Below, piece after piece: positions 26,670 through 35,337 of a stretch of 64,000 nt of DNA. The position numbers and the translations under genes are program-made. Within the stretch, counting starts at the first letter, position 1. Every line of letters begins with the position of its first letter. A model generated the notes under the pieces. It made no database searches, was not told the origin of the DNA, and was given only the letters and a program-made list of their open reading frames with translations. Source of the DNA: Akkermansiaceae bacterium UBA2381 (GTDB lineage Bacteria > Verrucomicrobiota > Verrucomicrobiia > Verrucomicrobiales > DEV007); contig DDSV01000032.1 of NCBI GenBank assembly GCA_002344215.1, positions 66,458 to 130,457 on the forward strand, in the 5' to 3' direction.

Positions 26670-29090
26670 ATGCGACAATGTCTCGTCGCCGCGATCTTCG
26701 TGGTTACACCGGTCTCGTTTCACGGCGCTGCGCCGCCAGGTGAAGCATTTTTGGAGGAGCACTGTTTCGATTGCCATGACGGCGAGACCAGGAAGGGCGG
26801 GTTGGATCTGACCACACTCACCTTCGATTTGAACGAGGCGGCGTCCTTCGCTGCCTGGGTGAAGGTTCACGACCGGGTGCGCGACGGCGAGATGCCGCCG
26901 CCGAAGAAAACGCGTCCGCCCGAAGAAGAAACGAAGTTGCTCCTTGCGACCCTCGATGCGGGACTCCGCGAAGCGGATGCGGCACGGCAGGCGCTGGAAG
27001 GCCGGGCCCTCGCCCGCCGCCTGAACCGCGATGAATACCAGAACACGCTGAGGGATCTCCTCGGCGTGGCGAAGGATTACCGGGCACAGTTGCCGGAGGA
27101 TGGCAGGGCGCATGGCTATGACAAGGTGGGCTCGGCGCTGAGCGTCTCGGCGGAGCATTTGCAGGCCTACCTCGCGACGGCGCGGGAGGCGCTCGACGAG
27201 GTCCTTTTGACCGGACCCGCTCCGAAGGCGGAGCCCTTGCACCTTCCCCAGCGCTGGGAGCAGCGTCATTTCGGCAAGGATTTTTACTCACGCTTTGGCT
27301 GGACCTTCGGCGATCAGCCGGATGCGCTGGTGCGCTTCGGCGACTTCGTCGAAAAGATCACCGGCTATCGCGGGGCGCCGGTGGCGGGGATGTATCGTTT
27401 CCGGGTCAAGGCGCGGGCCTGGGGCGGGGAGACGGTGAAGGCGCGCATCAAGGCGGGCGATGAACGGAATTCGAACACGTCATGGGTGGTGACTTACACC
27501 GAGTTTCCGCCGGAAGGTGCGGTCGTGGAGGTGACGACCTACCTGCGGGAAAAGGACACGCTGCGGGTGTCGCCCGTCGGCATCGCAGGGCCGAGCACGC
27601 AGCATCGCGTGGAGCAGGCCTTGAAGGGAAGAAAGGGCTTCGATGCGAACACCTATCAAGGCCCGGGTCTGGCGATGGAGTGGGTCGAGGTGGAAGGTCC
27701 GCTGTATGAATCGTTGCCCACGCCGGGATACCGTCGTGTCTTCGGGGATCTCGATGTATCCGGGGCGATAAGGGAGGATGCCGTGGTGGTCCTGCGGGGC
27801 TTTTTGCCGCGAGTCTTCCGCCGGGCGGTGAGTGATGAAGAGGTGGATCACTACGCGAAGATTTATGACCGGGCGGCGGAGCAGGGCGATTTCCTCGCCG
27901 CGATGAAGGTGACCCTGCAGGCCGCCTTTTGCTCGCCGCACTTCCTCTACCTCGATGCTCCGGCAGGTGAGCTGAAGGATGAGGCGCTCGCCTCGCGTCT
28001 CTCGTATTTTCTCTGGTGCAGCACTCCCGATGAGGAACTCCTCGCCCTGGCCGCAAGGGGCGAGTTGCGCAAACCCGCGACGCTGCACGCGCAGGTGGAC
28101 CGGCTCCTGAAAGATCCGAAAGCCGAGGGATTCAACGAGAGCTTCACCGGGCAGTGGCTCGATCTGCGCAAGATCACCGCGACGACGCCGGACGCGCGGC
28201 TTTATCCGGAGTGGGACGAGCTGATCGAGTGGTCCTGCGTGAAGGAGACGCGGATGTTCTTCGACGAGGTGCTCAAGAACGATCTCAGCGTGACGAACTT
28301 CGTGCAGTCGGACTTCGCGATGCTGAACGAGCGGCTTGCAGAGCACTATGGCATTCCCGGCGTCAAAGGGGTCGCGATGCGCAAAGTGTCCCTTCCGGCC
28401 GGCTCCGTGCGCGGCGGGGTGATGGCCCAGGCGAGCGTGCTGAAGGTCACGGCGAATGGCACGACCAGCTCTCCGGTGCTGCGCGGTGTGTGGGTGATGG
28501 ACCGCCTTCTCGGTCTTCCAGTGCCTCCGGTGCCGCCCGGGGTGCCCGCGGTGGAGCCGGACATCCGCGGGGCCACGACGATACGCGAGCAGCTCGCCAA
28601 ACATCGCAACAGCGAGAGCTGCGCGGGCTGTCATGCAAAGATCGATCCGCCGGGATTTGCGCTGGAGAGCTTCGATGTCATCGGCGGCTGGCGCGAGCGC
28701 TACCGCGCGGCCGACGACGCGGTCACGGACCGTCAGTTCATTCCGCGGCCGCTTACCTTTGATGCGCCGGCCTTCGTGAAGGACCCGTCGAAACGCGGCC
28801 CCATGCTGGCCCGCGTCGGTCTCGGTCCGAAGGTTGATGCCAGTGGCGAGATGCCCGGCGGCGCGGCCTTTGCAGGCTACGAAGAGTTCCGCCGCGCCCT
28901 CGTCGCGAAGCCCGATCAACTTGCCAGCTCGCTCACGCGGCATCTCGTCACCTACGCCACCGGCACCGCCCCGCGATACGCCGACCGCGCCATGGTGGAC
29001 CGCATCGTCGACGGGGTGAGCGGGAAGAATTACGGCTTCGCCTCACTCGTTCACGAGATCATTGCGAGTCCGCTCTTTTTGAACCGATGA
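26670..29090 (+). CDS. Planctomycete-type cytochrome c, DUF1592/DUF1588-containing protein
   Basis: An 806-residue secreted protein. The N-terminal heme site C32-FDC-H36 sits in EEHCFDCHDGETRKGGL, the PSCyt1 pattern. RRLNRDEYQNTLRDLLGV is the DUF1587 start, and SYFLWCSTPDEELL, VLKVTANGTTSSPVLRGVWVMDRLLG and ESCAGCHAKIDPPGFALESFDVIGGWRERY (second CxxCH, C651) mark the DUF1592/1588 region. The protein ends ITRHLVTYATG-like (LTRHLVTYATGTAP). It is expected to be a periplasmic electron-transfer protein, normally encoded next to a DUF1552 protein, as here. The start at 26670 opens on the signal peptide; 26631 is an alternative. Confidence 0.92.
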   Translation: MRQCLVAAIFVVTPVSFHGAAPPGEAFLEEHCFDCHDGETRKGGLDLTTLTFDLNEAASFAAWVKVHDRVRDGEMPPPKKTRPPEEETKLLLATLDAGLREADAARQALEGRALARRLNRDEYQNTLRDLLGVAKDYRAQLPEDGRAHGYDKVGSALSVSAEHLQAYLATAREALDEVLLTGPAPKAEPLHLPQRWEQRHFGKDFYSRFGWTFGDQPDALVRFGDFVEKITGYRGAPVAGMYRFRVKARAWGGETVKARIKAGDERNSNTSWVVTYTEFPPEGAVVEVTTYLREKDTLRVSPVGIAGPSTQHRVEQALKGRKGFDANTYQGPGLAMEWVEVEGPLYESLPTPGYRRVFGDLDVSGAIREDAVVVLRGFLPRVFRRAVSDEEVDHYAKIYDRAAEQGDFLAAMKVTLQAAFCSPHFLYLDAPAGELKDEALASRLSYFLWCSTPDEELLALAARGELRKPATLHAQVDRLLKDPKAEGFNESFTGQWLDLRKITATTPDARLYPEWDELIEWSCVKETRMFFDEVLKNDLSVTNFVQSDFAMLNERLAEHYGIPGVKGVAMRKVSLPAGSVRGGVMAQASVLKVTANGTTSSPVLRGVWVMDRLLGLPVPPVPPGVPAVEPDIRGATTIREQLAKHRNSESCAGCHAKIDPPGFALESFDVIGGWRERYRAADDAVTDRQFIPRPLTFDAPAFVKDPSKRGPMLARVGLGPKVDASGEMPGGAAFAGYEEFRRALVAKPDQLASSLTRHLVTYATGTAPRYADRAMVDRIVDGVSGKNYGFASLVHEIIASPLFLNR

Positions 29091-30442
29091 GACCGCCAAT
29101 GGAAACTCCTTTCGCCTACGCTTCCACCCGGAAGAGCACGACGCTTGTCACCATTGGATTGGTCCTTCTCTGGACCGCCGCGTTTGCCGCCGATCCCGCC
29201 CCGGGAAGCGGCTCGCTCGATGCGGGCGTCGGCAGTGTGGACATCACCCCGACAGGGCCGGTGGTGCTCGCAGGATCGCCGAGCCGTCTTTTGTCCAACT
29301 CGATCAAGTATCGGCTATATGCCCGTGCCCTCGTCTTGTCGGATGGGAAACAAAAAGTCGCGATCGTCACGCTCGATACCCTGAAATACCCCGTGGAGCA
29401 CTCCGAGCGGGCGCGACAGCAGATTGAAAAAAGCACGGGCATTCCCGCCAGCCACGTCATCATCTGCTCGTCGCACACCCATCGCGGACCGCTCTGGAGT
29501 TACTATCCGGATCAACTTGTCACGCCCATCGCCGTGGCGGTGACGATGGCCGTGCAATCGATGACGCCGTGCCGCCTTGGGATGGTGAAATGCCGGGCCG
29601 AAGGTGTGAGTGAGTGCCGCCGCGTCATCAAAGAGGGTCACGCCTGGAATCGCTGGCAGTTGAAGCCCGACGAGCAGGACAAGTATCCCGCCGAAGGTCC
29701 CTCCGATCCCGACTTTGACGTGCTCGCGCTCATCGACACGAATGAGAAGTGCAAGGCGGTGCTCTACAACTTCGCCTGCCACGCCGCGAACACGCGCGAC
29801 GTCAGCGTTTCCGCGGATTTCCCCGGAGCCGTTCAGCAATACCTCCGCGATCACCTCGGCTACGAGGTGCCCGCGCTCTTCCTCACCGGCGCGTGCGGAG
29901 ATGTGAATCCGATCTACTCGGTCAAGGAGGAAGTCTTCGGAGAAACGCTCGGTCGTGAGATCGTGCGCGGCCTCGGCCAACTTGATTTCATCGCGCAGCC
30001 TTCGCTCACCCTCGACACGCGGGAGTTTGCGATGCCCGGCCGTGAGAATCCCGAGTTCAGGGAAGCCGAGGTCGCAAGGAACTGGCCCGGGCAGCTCGAA
30101 CATTACCGGAAAAATTTCGTCAACATGCAGCAGCGGGCGAAGCCGAGCTATCCCTACTTCATCACCGGCCTCCGCATCGGCGATGATTTCGCTCTTGTCA
30201 CAAATGCCAACGAACTCTTCTGCAGCATCGCGATCGACATCAAAAAGCAGTCACCCTTCAAACACACCATGACCGTCGAGCAAACGAACGGTGCCCACGG
30301 CTACGTCCCCACCGCCAAAGCCTTCGAAGGCGGCAGTTACGAGACCTGGTTCGGCGAACACTCCTATCTCACCACGAAAGCCGGCGAAATCATCGAGCGG
30401 GAATCCCTTGACATCCTGAGGCGCTTGAAGGAGTCGCCCTGA
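29087..30442 (+). CDS. Neutral/alkaline ceramidase-like secreted protein
   Basis: A 451-residue protein whose ATG overlaps the previous stop (ATGA). After a hydrophobic signal it has AGVGSVDITPTGPVVLAG, VIICSSHTHRGP (H130, H132, likely zinc ligands) and LFLTGACGDVNP. These are the hallmarks of the N-terminal domain of neutral/alkaline non-lysosomal ceramidase (PF04734). Full ceramidases are near 700 residues, so this 451-residue form lacks the C-terminal immunoglobulin-like part. In PVC genomes such proteins are common and their real substrate is unknown; an amidase role on N-acylated sugar or lipid is possible. Confidence 0.85.
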   Translation: MRPPMETPFAYASTRKSTTLVTIGLVLLWTAAFAADPAPGSGSLDAGVGSVDITPTGPVVLAGSPSRLLSNSIKYRLYARALVLSDGKQKVAIVTLDTLKYPVEHSERARQQIEKSTGIPASHVIICSSHTHRGPLWSYYPDQLVTPIAVAVTMAVQSMTPCRLGMVKCRAEGVSECRRVIKEGHAWNRWQLKPDEQDKYPAEGPSDPDFDVLALIDTNEKCKAVLYNFACHAANTRDVSVSADFPGAVQQYLRDHLGYEVPALFLTGACGDVNPIYSVKEEVFGETLGREIVRGLGQLDFIAQPSLTLDTREFAMPGRENPEFREAEVARNWPGQLEHYRKNFVNMQQRAKPSYPYFITGLRIGDDFALVTNANELFCSIAIDIKKQSPFKHTMTVEQTNGAHGYVPTAKAFEGGSYETWFGEHSYLTTKAGEIIERESLDILRRLKESP

Positions 30443-30456
30443 AAATTCCGATCCCC

Positions 30457-31740
30457 ATGAACACCCCGCACCTCCCCGTCGCCGCCCTTTCCCGCCGCGC
30501 CTTTCTCCGCAACACGGGCGTGGGTCTGTCGCTGCCATTTCTCGAGGCCATGCTGCCGCGCTTCGCCCGCGGCGCCGATGCCGCACCTCCGCGTCGCATG
30601 GTGCTGATCAACAAGGCGCTCGGACTGCATGCGCCGGATTTCTTTCCGGAGAAAACGGGGAGCGATTTCGAGCTCTCGCCTTACCTGAAGCCCTTCGCTG
30701 CGCTGCGCGGCGACTTCACGGTGTTCAGCGGTCTTTCGCATCCCGAGGCAGGCGGCGGGCACTCTTCGGAGGCGAGTTTCCTCACGGCGGCGCCTCATGC
30801 GGGCACGCCGGCATTCCGCAACACCATCTCGCTCGATCAGCTCATCGCCGAGCAGATCGGGGCGCAGACGCGACATCCGTTTCTCGCCTTCGGTTCGCAC
30901 AGCGGCAGTCTCTCGTGGACGCGGAATGGCGTGCAGATCCCGCCCGACAAAGATCCGGCCACTGTCTTTCGCCGCCTCTTCATCGCCGGCACGCCCGACG
31001 AGGTTCGCGAGCAGGAGCGGCAGTTGCGCGATGGCCACAGCATCCTCGATTCCGTGCGCGAGGAGACCGCCGCGCTGCAACGCCGTGTCGGCACCGGGGA
31101 CCGGGATCGCCTCGATCAATACTTCACCGCCGTGCGCGAGGTGGAGAAGCGCCTGCAAACCGCCGAGTCCTGGTCGCACAAACCCAAGCCGCAGGTGCAG
31201 GCACCGCCGCCGGGCGAGTATCCCGACGCCTCCGACATCGTCGGCCGCATGGGCATGATGCTCGATCTCGCCCACCTCGCCCTCCAAACCGATTCCACGC
31301 GACTCATCACCTTCGCGATTGATGTCGACGGCGGCGTGCCGCCGATCGAGGGAGTCAATGAGAGTCGTCACAATCTCAGCCACCACGGACAGGATCCCAA
31401 GAAGATCGAGCAGCTCCGCCGCATCGAGCTCGCCGAGTTGGAGGCGCTCAATGCCTTCCTCACGAAACTGAAGGCCACAGGCGAGTCCGGACGCCCGCTG
31501 CTCGATCACACCCAGGTGCTCTTCGGGAGCAATCTCGGCAATGCCAGCAGCCACGACACGCGGAACCTGCCCGTGCTGCTCTTCGGCGGTGGATTCCAAC
31601 ATGGCCAACACCTCGCCTTCGACGGCACCAACAACACCCCGCTCTCCAATCTCTTCGTCTCCATGCTGCAAGGCTTCGGCATCGAAACCGGGGCCTTTGG
31701 TGCCAGCACGGGAACGCTCGCAGGATTCGATCACGTATGA
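30457..31740 (+). CDS. DUF1552 protein with twin-arginine signal
   Basis: A 427-residue protein beginning with a Tat signal (LSRRAFLRNTGVGLSLPFLEAML). The body matches DUF1552: RRMVLINKALGLHAPDFFP, FSGLSHPEAGGGHSSEASFLTAAPH, NTISLDQLIAEQIG, HNLSHHGQDPKKIEQL, and a C-terminal LFGSNLGNASSHDTRNLPVLLFGGG. The family shares features with DUF1501/alkaline-phosphatase-like folds but its function is unknown. DUF1552 and DUF1592 genes are usually neighbours in PVC bacteria; here the ceramidase-like gene separates them. Its stop overlaps the next start (ATGA). Confidence 0.9.
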   Translation: MNTPHLPVAALSRRAFLRNTGVGLSLPFLEAMLPRFARGADAAPPRRMVLINKALGLHAPDFFPEKTGSDFELSPYLKPFAALRGDFTVFSGLSHPEAGGGHSSEASFLTAAPHAGTPAFRNTISLDQLIAEQIGAQTRHPFLAFGSHSGSLSWTRNGVQIPPDKDPATVFRRLFIAGTPDEVREQERQLRDGHSILDSVREETAALQRRVGTGDRDRLDQYFTAVREVEKRLQTAESWSHKPKPQVQAPPPGEYPDASDIVGRMGMMLDLAHLALQTDSTRLITFAIDVDGGVPPIEGVNESRHNLSHHGQDPKKIEQLRRIELAELEALNAFLTKLKATGESGRPLLDHTQVLFGSNLGNASSHDTRNLPVLLFGGGFQHGQHLAFDGTNNTPLSNLFVSMLQGFGIETGAFGASTGTLAGFDHV

Positions 31741-32504
31741 AAGCGCTTCTCCTCCTCACCGCCTTTACCCTCACCTCGCTCGCCGCCGCCGAGCCGCCGA
31801 AGACGCAGATGACCCTGCCCGGAAAGCTCCTGTTGAGCGAGGATTTCGTCCGGCCCATCACCTTCGCCAAATCCATCGATCGCAAGGTCCACCCCGGCAC
31901 CTGGACCGAGGGCTGGCGTGCCATGAACGGAACCTGGACTCAGGTCGACGGCGGCATCCGAGGCATCGTCAAACCCAAGGTCTATCCCGCCGCCACGCTG
32001 CATCTGCCGCTCGTGTACCAGGACGCCATCATCGAGGTCGAGGTTCGGCTTGATGACATCCCGCTCGACGATCCTCCGAAGGGCGACTTCAACAGCGCGG
32101 GCGTCGTCCTTCGCGAAGGCGACGCCGCCCACATCGGCTCTGTTCGCCTTGGCAAAGGCGGCCTTTCCGCCGGCAAGGACAAGACGAAGTCCCGCGAGGT
32201 CAACGGCATCGTGGTCACCGATGACGAGGTCTCTTTCGGTAAACAAACGATGTCCGTCACAACCGGCGAATGGCACACACTCCTCATCGAAGTGCGCGGC
32301 GAGGAGATGCTCGCCACCGTCGACGGCGGCAGCCCGGTGTTCGGTTCGCATCCCGTGATCGGGCTGCCCAAGGGCATCCTCAGCTTCGGCACCCCCCGCA
32401 GTGTCAGCTATCGGAACCTCCGCGTCTTCGAGGCCCTGCCGAATCCCGCGTGGGAGGCGAACAAGAGCGGGATTCTGAAGCAGACCGCCCCTGCAAAGCC
32501 ATGA
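31737..32504 (+). CDS. Secreted DUF1080/concanavalin A-like domain protein
   Basis: A 255-residue protein with the signal peptide MKALLLLTAFTLTSLAAA. LLSEDFVRP, GTWTEGWRAMNGTWTQVDGGI, DAIIEVEVRLDD, NSAGVVLREGDAAHI, EWHTLLIEVRGEEMLATVDG and SYRNLRVFE follow the strand order of DUF1080-type jelly rolls, which bind or act on glycans. The same kind of module is fused to the C-terminus of sulfatase 18, so this free-standing copy may serve as a binding partner for sulfatases. It overlaps the DUF1552 gene before it and sulfatase 7 after it, both as ATGA. Confidence 0.78.
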   Translation: MKALLLLTAFTLTSLAAAEPPKTQMTLPGKLLLSEDFVRPITFAKSIDRKVHPGTWTEGWRAMNGTWTQVDGGIRGIVKPKVYPAATLHLPLVYQDAIIEVEVRLDDIPLDDPPKGDFNSAGVVLREGDAAHIGSVRLGKGGLSAGKDKTKSREVNGIVVTDDEVSFGKQTMSVTTGEWHTLLIEVRGEEMLATVDGGSPVFGSHPVIGLPKGILSFGTPRSVSYRNLRVFEALPNPAWEANKSGILKQTAPAKP

Positions 32505-33940
32505 AGCCATTCTGCCTTTTTCTTTCTGTGCTCCTCTGCTGCCTCTGTGGTTCAACTCCCGCCGCAGAGAAACCCAACCTCATCTTCATCCTCGCCGACG
32601 ATCTCGGCTACGGCGATCTCTCGTGCTACGGGCAGAAGACGCTCGCAACGCCGAATCTGGATCGCATGGCGGCGGAGGGGATGCGGTTCACGCGCCATTA
32701 TGCGGGGCTCACGGTGTGCGCGCCTTCGCGTTGTGTCTTGATGACCGGAAAACACACCGGCCATGCCGTCGTGCGGACGAACTACGATACCCCCATGCCT
32801 GATGGCACGCGGACGCTGGCCGGCCTGCTTCAAAGTGCGGGCTATGCCACAGGAGCCTTCGGCAAATGGGGTATCGGTGATGTCATCCCGGAGGACGATC
32901 CGCTGCGCAAGGGATTCGACACCTTCTACGGCTATGTGGACATGTATCACGCCCACAATTTCTTTCCGCCCTTCCTGATCCGCGATGGCAAACGCGAGCC
33001 GTTGCGCAACACGATCATTCCCGGCAGCGACGGCACCTTTGCTCCCGGTCGCGGCAATGGGGTGGCGCAGGAGAAGATCGACTATGCTCCCGCAATGATC
33101 GTCGACGAAGCACTGGAGTTCATCAACGCGAAGGCGAATGAGCCCTTTTTTCTTTACCTCGCCCTGAACACGCCGCATGCGAACAACGAGGGCGGCAAGG
33201 GTGACTTCCAACGCGGCATGGAAGTGCCCGACTACGGCCCCTTCGCTGATCGCGACTGGCCGGAGCATGAGAAAGGCTTCGCCCGCATGATGCACGACAT
33301 CGACGACACCGCGGCCCGCGTTCTGGAAAAGCTGCGCACGCTCGGCATCGCGGAGAACACGCTCGTCATTTTCACCAGCGACAACGGCCCCCATCAGGAA
33401 GGCGGTCATGAGGTGGAATTCTTCAACTCCAACGGCCCCCTCAAAGGCCGCAAACGCGATCTCTACGAAGGTGGCATCCGCGTTCCCATGATCGCCTGGT
33501 GGCCCGGCAAGGTGCCAGCCGGAACGGTCTCCGATCACCTCAGTTGCTTCCATGATTGGATGCCGACCTTCGCCGGGCTCGCCGGCGTCGAGGCACCGGA
33601 CCACGACGGCCTATCCCTCCTGCCCACGCTGCAGGGCCGCACGGAAAGCCAGGCCCGTCACGACCATCTCTATTTTGAATTCTACGAAGGCGGCGGCAAG
33701 CAGGCCATCGTCACCGAACGCTGGAAAGCCGTGCGGCTGGACTGGAACGAGCACCCCGACGCCCTGCTCGAACTCTATGATTTGCAAAATGATCCTGCCG
33801 AGGAAAAGAACGTCGCGGCCGAGCATCCCGGTATCATCAATGACATGAATGATGGGATGGCAAAGTTGCACACAAGCCATTCCGGTGTCATAACGCCACC
33901 CGGACGTGGAGTCGGCAAGGGAGCTGCGACAAAAAGGTGA
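32501..33940 (+). CDS. Sulfatase 7 of 18 (CAPSR, GKWG type)
   Basis: A 479-residue sulfatase whose ATG overlaps the stop of the ConA-like gene. The signal peptide MKPFCLFLSVLLCCLCGSTPAA is encoded by a CTCTGTGGT-type short repeat. Motifs: LADDLGYGDL, C73-APSR, GKWG (121-124, His replaced by Gly) and SDNG (D294, N295). The YVDMYHAHNFFP and YFEFYEGGGKQAI blocks are shared with sulfatase 15 at 44614, so the pair are paralogues of an arylsulfatase A/GalNAc-6-sulfatase-like subgroup. The C-terminus is mildly basic (GVGKGAATKR). Sulfatase 8 starts 10 bp downstream. Confidence 0.95.
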   Translation: MKPFCLFLSVLLCCLCGSTPAAEKPNLIFILADDLGYGDLSCYGQKTLATPNLDRMAAEGMRFTRHYAGLTVCAPSRCVLMTGKHTGHAVVRTNYDTPMPDGTRTLAGLLQSAGYATGAFGKWGIGDVIPEDDPLRKGFDTFYGYVDMYHAHNFFPPFLIRDGKREPLRNTIIPGSDGTFAPGRGNGVAQEKIDYAPAMIVDEALEFINAKANEPFFLYLALNTPHANNEGGKGDFQRGMEVPDYGPFADRDWPEHEKGFARMMHDIDDTAARVLEKLRTLGIAENTLVIFTSDNGPHQEGGHEVEFFNSNGPLKGRKRDLYEGGIRVPMIAWWPGKVPAGTVSDHLSCFHDWMPTFAGLAGVEAPDHDGLSLLPTLQGRTESQARHDHLYFEFYEGGGKQAIVTERWKAVRLDWNEHPDALLELYDLQNDPAEEKNVAAEHPGIINDMNDGMAKLHTSHSGVITPPGRGVGKGAATKR

Positions 33941-33950
33941 TTATTTTCCC

Positions 33951-35330
33951 ATGAAACCTATTCTCTCATTTGCGCTTTTCGCCTTTCTTTGCGGCCAACC
34001 GACCTTCGCTGCTGCAACACCGCGTCCGAACATTGTGGTCCTGCTCGCCGATGACCTTGGCTGGCAGGACATCGGATGTTATGGAGGACCGGTTAAGACT
34101 CCTGCTCTCGATGCTCTCGCCGCGAGCGGAACCCGCTTTACCCAGTTTTACTCCGGCTGTTCGGTTTGTTCCCCCTCGCGGGCGACGCTCCTGACGGGAC
34201 GCCATCACATCCGCACCGGGGTCTACTCGTGGATCAACGATGCGGGGCAGCGCTCCCACCTCCTTGAACGCGAGATCACGCTCGCCGAGTTGTTAAAGGC
34301 ACAGGGCTACGCGACCGCCCATGTCGGCAAATGGCACCTAGGATTGCCTTCGGAGAAGTTTGCCAAGCCCACGCCGGACCAACACGGATTCGACCACTGG
34401 TTCGCCACCTGGAACAACGCGGAGCCGAGCCATCGCAATCCGGCGACCTTTCTCCGCAACGGTGAGCCTGTCGGAGAAATCGAGGGCTATTCCTGCCAGA
34501 TCGTCGTCGACGAAGCCATCACCTGGCTCGATCAGAATCGCGACACGGAGAAACCTTTTTTCCTCAATGTCTGGTTTCACGAACCACATTCTCCCACCGC
34601 CGCTCCGGATGAAATCGTTGCGGAATACGGAGACGTGAAGAACAAGAACGCGATTTATTCGGGTACCATCGCCAATACCGATCGTGCCGTCGCCCGGCTC
34701 CTCGCCAGAGTGAGGGAGATCGCTCCGGCTGAGGACACGCTCATCGTTTATTTTTCCGACAACGGCAGCTACCTGCGCGAGCGCGTCGGTAACCTGCGCG
34801 GGGCGAAGGGCACGAATTGGGAGGGCGGCATCCGCGTTCCGGGGATCTTCTCTTGGCCGGGCACGATAGGCTCGGGGAAAGCCGAGTCGACACCGGCGGG
34901 TCTTGTCGATTTGCTTCCAACAGTGTGCGGACTTTTTGGGATTGAGCCTCCCGCCGGAGTTCATCTCGACGGGTCAGACCTCACTGCGCTTCTCAGATCC
35001 GACAGCGGCAGTGAGTTCGTCCGGCACCAGCCTCTCTTCTGGCATCTGCAAAAATCGCGGCCCATCGTCGCCCTCCGCGATGGCCGCTGGTCGCTCACGG
35101 CCGATCCGGACTACGAGCTTTCAACGGACAACATGTTTCAAGAAGAGTGGATCCCGGTCATTAAATCCGGTGGCTACACCAACTGGCAGCTCTTTGACCT
35201 CGAGGCCGATCCCTCGCAGGAGAAAAATCTGGCCGGAGAGAATCCCGAGGTCCTCGCCCGCTTGAAGGAGCAGCTTTTGAAGATCAACGCCAGTGTCATG
35301 GCCGATGGGGCTGACTGGCATCAGCCTTAA
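33951..35330 (+). CDS. Sulfatase 8 of 18
   Basis: A 459-residue sulfatase with the signal peptide MKPILSFALFAFLCGQPTFA. All motifs are standard: LADDLGWQDIG, C73-SPSR with ATLLTGRHHIRTGVYSWIN, GKWH (126-129), SDNG (D270, N271). The short loop after GKWH, LGLPSEKFAKPTPDQHGFDHWF, and the WNNAEPSH segment suggest a compact, exo-acting pocket. There is no Gly/Lys tract. The start at 33951 gives a proper signal peptide; a longer in-frame start at 33906 overlaps the previous gene. Sulfatase 9 begins 7 bp after its stop, so translation is probably coupled. Confidence 0.95.
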   Translation: MKPILSFALFAFLCGQPTFAAATPRPNIVVLLADDLGWQDIGCYGGPVKTPALDALAASGTRFTQFYSGCSVCSPSRATLLTGRHHIRTGVYSWINDAGQRSHLLEREITLAELLKAQGYATAHVGKWHLGLPSEKFAKPTPDQHGFDHWFATWNNAEPSHRNPATFLRNGEPVGEIEGYSCQIVVDEAITWLDQNRDTEKPFFLNVWFHEPHSPTAAPDEIVAEYGDVKNKNAIYSGTIANTDRAVARLLARVREIAPAEDTLIVYFSDNGSYLRERVGNLRGAKGTNWEGGIRVPGIFSWPGTIGSGKAESTPAGLVDLLPTVCGLFGIEPPAGVHLDGSDLTALLRSDSGSEFVRHQPLFWHLQKSRPIVALRDGRWSLTADPDYELSTDNMFQEEWIPVIKSGGYTNWQLFDLEADPSQEKNLAGENPEVLARLKEQLLKINASVMADGADWHQP

Positions 35331-35337
35331 ACAAGTG

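Noticed and set aside
27480..28943. 487-residue minus-strand frame opposite the DUF1592-type gene
   Set aside because: Arg/His-rich shadow with no domain; the plus-strand protein has heme and DUF motifs.
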